From: Nitrospira sp.
GTDB lineage: Bacteria; Nitrospirota; Nitrospiria; Nitrospirales; Nitrospiraceae
Length of the DNA: 5,540 nt
NCBI GenBank assembly: GCA_029858925.1
Contig: JAOUEB010000116.1
Location: 1 to 5,540 of the forward strand
Reading direction: 5' to 3'
Positions 5,001-5,540 of this stretch are shown one piece after another. The notes below the pieces were generated by a model. That model saw only the letters and a program-made list of their open reading frames with translations, ran no database searches and had not been told where the DNA came from. The number at the start of each line of letters is the position of its first letter. The stretch's first letter is position 1. Position numbers and translations under genes: made by a program.

Positions 5001-5540
5001 ATGTCTGAAATCCTTCCATACGTTGCCGGTGATGTACTTCAACTCTTGAACCGGGTCAAACAGGTGGTCGCAGATGGCGGCATCGTGGCCGTGCCAACGG
5101 AGACCTATTACGGTCTCGCGGTCAATCCGTTCGATCAGCAGGCGGTGGACCGGTTGTTACGGATCAAAGGCCGGGCGGAAGGGAAGCCGATTCTTGTCTT
5201 GATCGGAAACCCTGGACAGCTCTCGATGCTGGTTCAGGAAGTCTCTCGCGCCGCCGCGCTCTTGATGGAGAAGTTCTGGCCTGGTCCCCTTACAATTCTC
5301 TTCACGGCTGCGCCGTTGCTTCCGAATAATCTAACGGCGGGAACCGGTACAATCGGCGTACGGTTCAGCTCCTGTAGTCCTCTAACCGAACTGTTGACGG
5401 TGACAGGCCCACTCACGGGAACGAGCGCCAACCGTGCCGGCGACTCTCCCGCGCAAGACGCGAGCCGAATACAGGAGAGTCTAGGGCAAGACATCGCCCT
5501 CATCATTGACGCAGGCCCAACCCCTGGCGGCCCCCCATCG
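5001..5540 (+). CDS. tsaC: Threonylcarbamoyl-AMP synthase (TsaC/Sua5/YrdC), partial
   Basis: The enzyme makes L-threonylcarbamoyladenylate from threonine, bicarbonate and ATP, the first step of t6A modification at position 37 of ANN-decoding tRNAs. The frame stays open to the right edge (180 codons); the family's usual length suggests only the C-terminal few tens of residues are missing. Numbered from 5001, it has VPTETYYGL (31-39), the conserved KxR as KGR (56-58), KPILVLI (62-68), FWPGPLT (92-98), IGVRF (118-122) and the SxN motif in TSANRAG (141-147), as expected of an active YrdC domain. An in-frame ATG at 4974, four bases after the purD stop, would add MICASASAP; neither start has a clear ribosome binding site. 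I prefer 5001 because MSEILP resembles family N-termini, but 4974 is possible through translational coupling. The tight spacing implies co-transcription with purD. The diverged paralogue YciO cannot be fully excluded. Confidence 0.9.
   Translation, partial: MSEILPYVAGDVLQLLNRVKQVVADGGIVAVPTETYYGLAVNPFDQQAVDRLLRIKGRAEGKPILVLIGNPGQLSMLVQEVSRAAALLMEKFWPGPLTILFTAAPLLPNNLTAGTGTIGVRFSSCSPLTELLTVTGPLTGTSANRAGDSPAQDASRIQESLGQDIALIIDAGPTPGGPPS

Overview
The window reads as bacterial chromosome with moderate to high G+C. The right-hand two thirds is ordinary core metabolism: purH, purD and the start of a threonylcarbamoyl-AMP synthase gene (tsaC/Sua5/YrdC family), all on the + strand. The gene order and protein character suggest Nitrospira or a relative (phylum Nitrospirota). 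That is an impression from family knowledge, not a database result.

Region 1-845 has no gene I can support. Positions 1-520 are G+C-rich and contain a protein-like but repeatedly stopped reading in frame 3 and two compact hairpins. Positions 521-810 look like plain intergenic DNA. A perfect TATAAT box and a GGAGG ribosome binding site then precede an unrecognised 225-codon ORF (846-1523) that carries a diverged 53-bp internal duplication.

Region 1446-1822 is the most informative part of the left side. Read across three frames, it reconstructs the C-terminal end of a sigma-54-dependent enhancer-binding regulator: the tail of the AAA+ domain, a decayed WPGNVRELEN-type block, then a Fis-type helix-turn-helix. 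It is broken by at least three frame changes and lacks nearly all of the upstream AAA+ domain. The last ~25 codons of the 846-1523 ORF appear to be part of this remnant, so that ORF may be a chimera of unknown sequence and regulator debris. Positions 1-1822 therefore look like a decayed accessory segment beside a stable core operon.

Region 1823-2016 holds a plausible extended -10 promoter for purH. PurH (517 aa, bifunctional) catalyses the last two steps of IMP synthesis and PurD (422 aa, TTG start) the second step of the pathway. They are separated by a 130-bp spacer with two tandem duplications and two hairpins that cannot form together. The tsaC-like gene starts just after purD, probably in the same transcript, and runs off the right edge. 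It makes threonylcarbamoyl-AMP for tRNA t6A modification.

I did not find a convincing new biological system. The points most worth a second look are the regulator pseudogene, the chimeric ORF with its repeat, and the purH-purD spacer.
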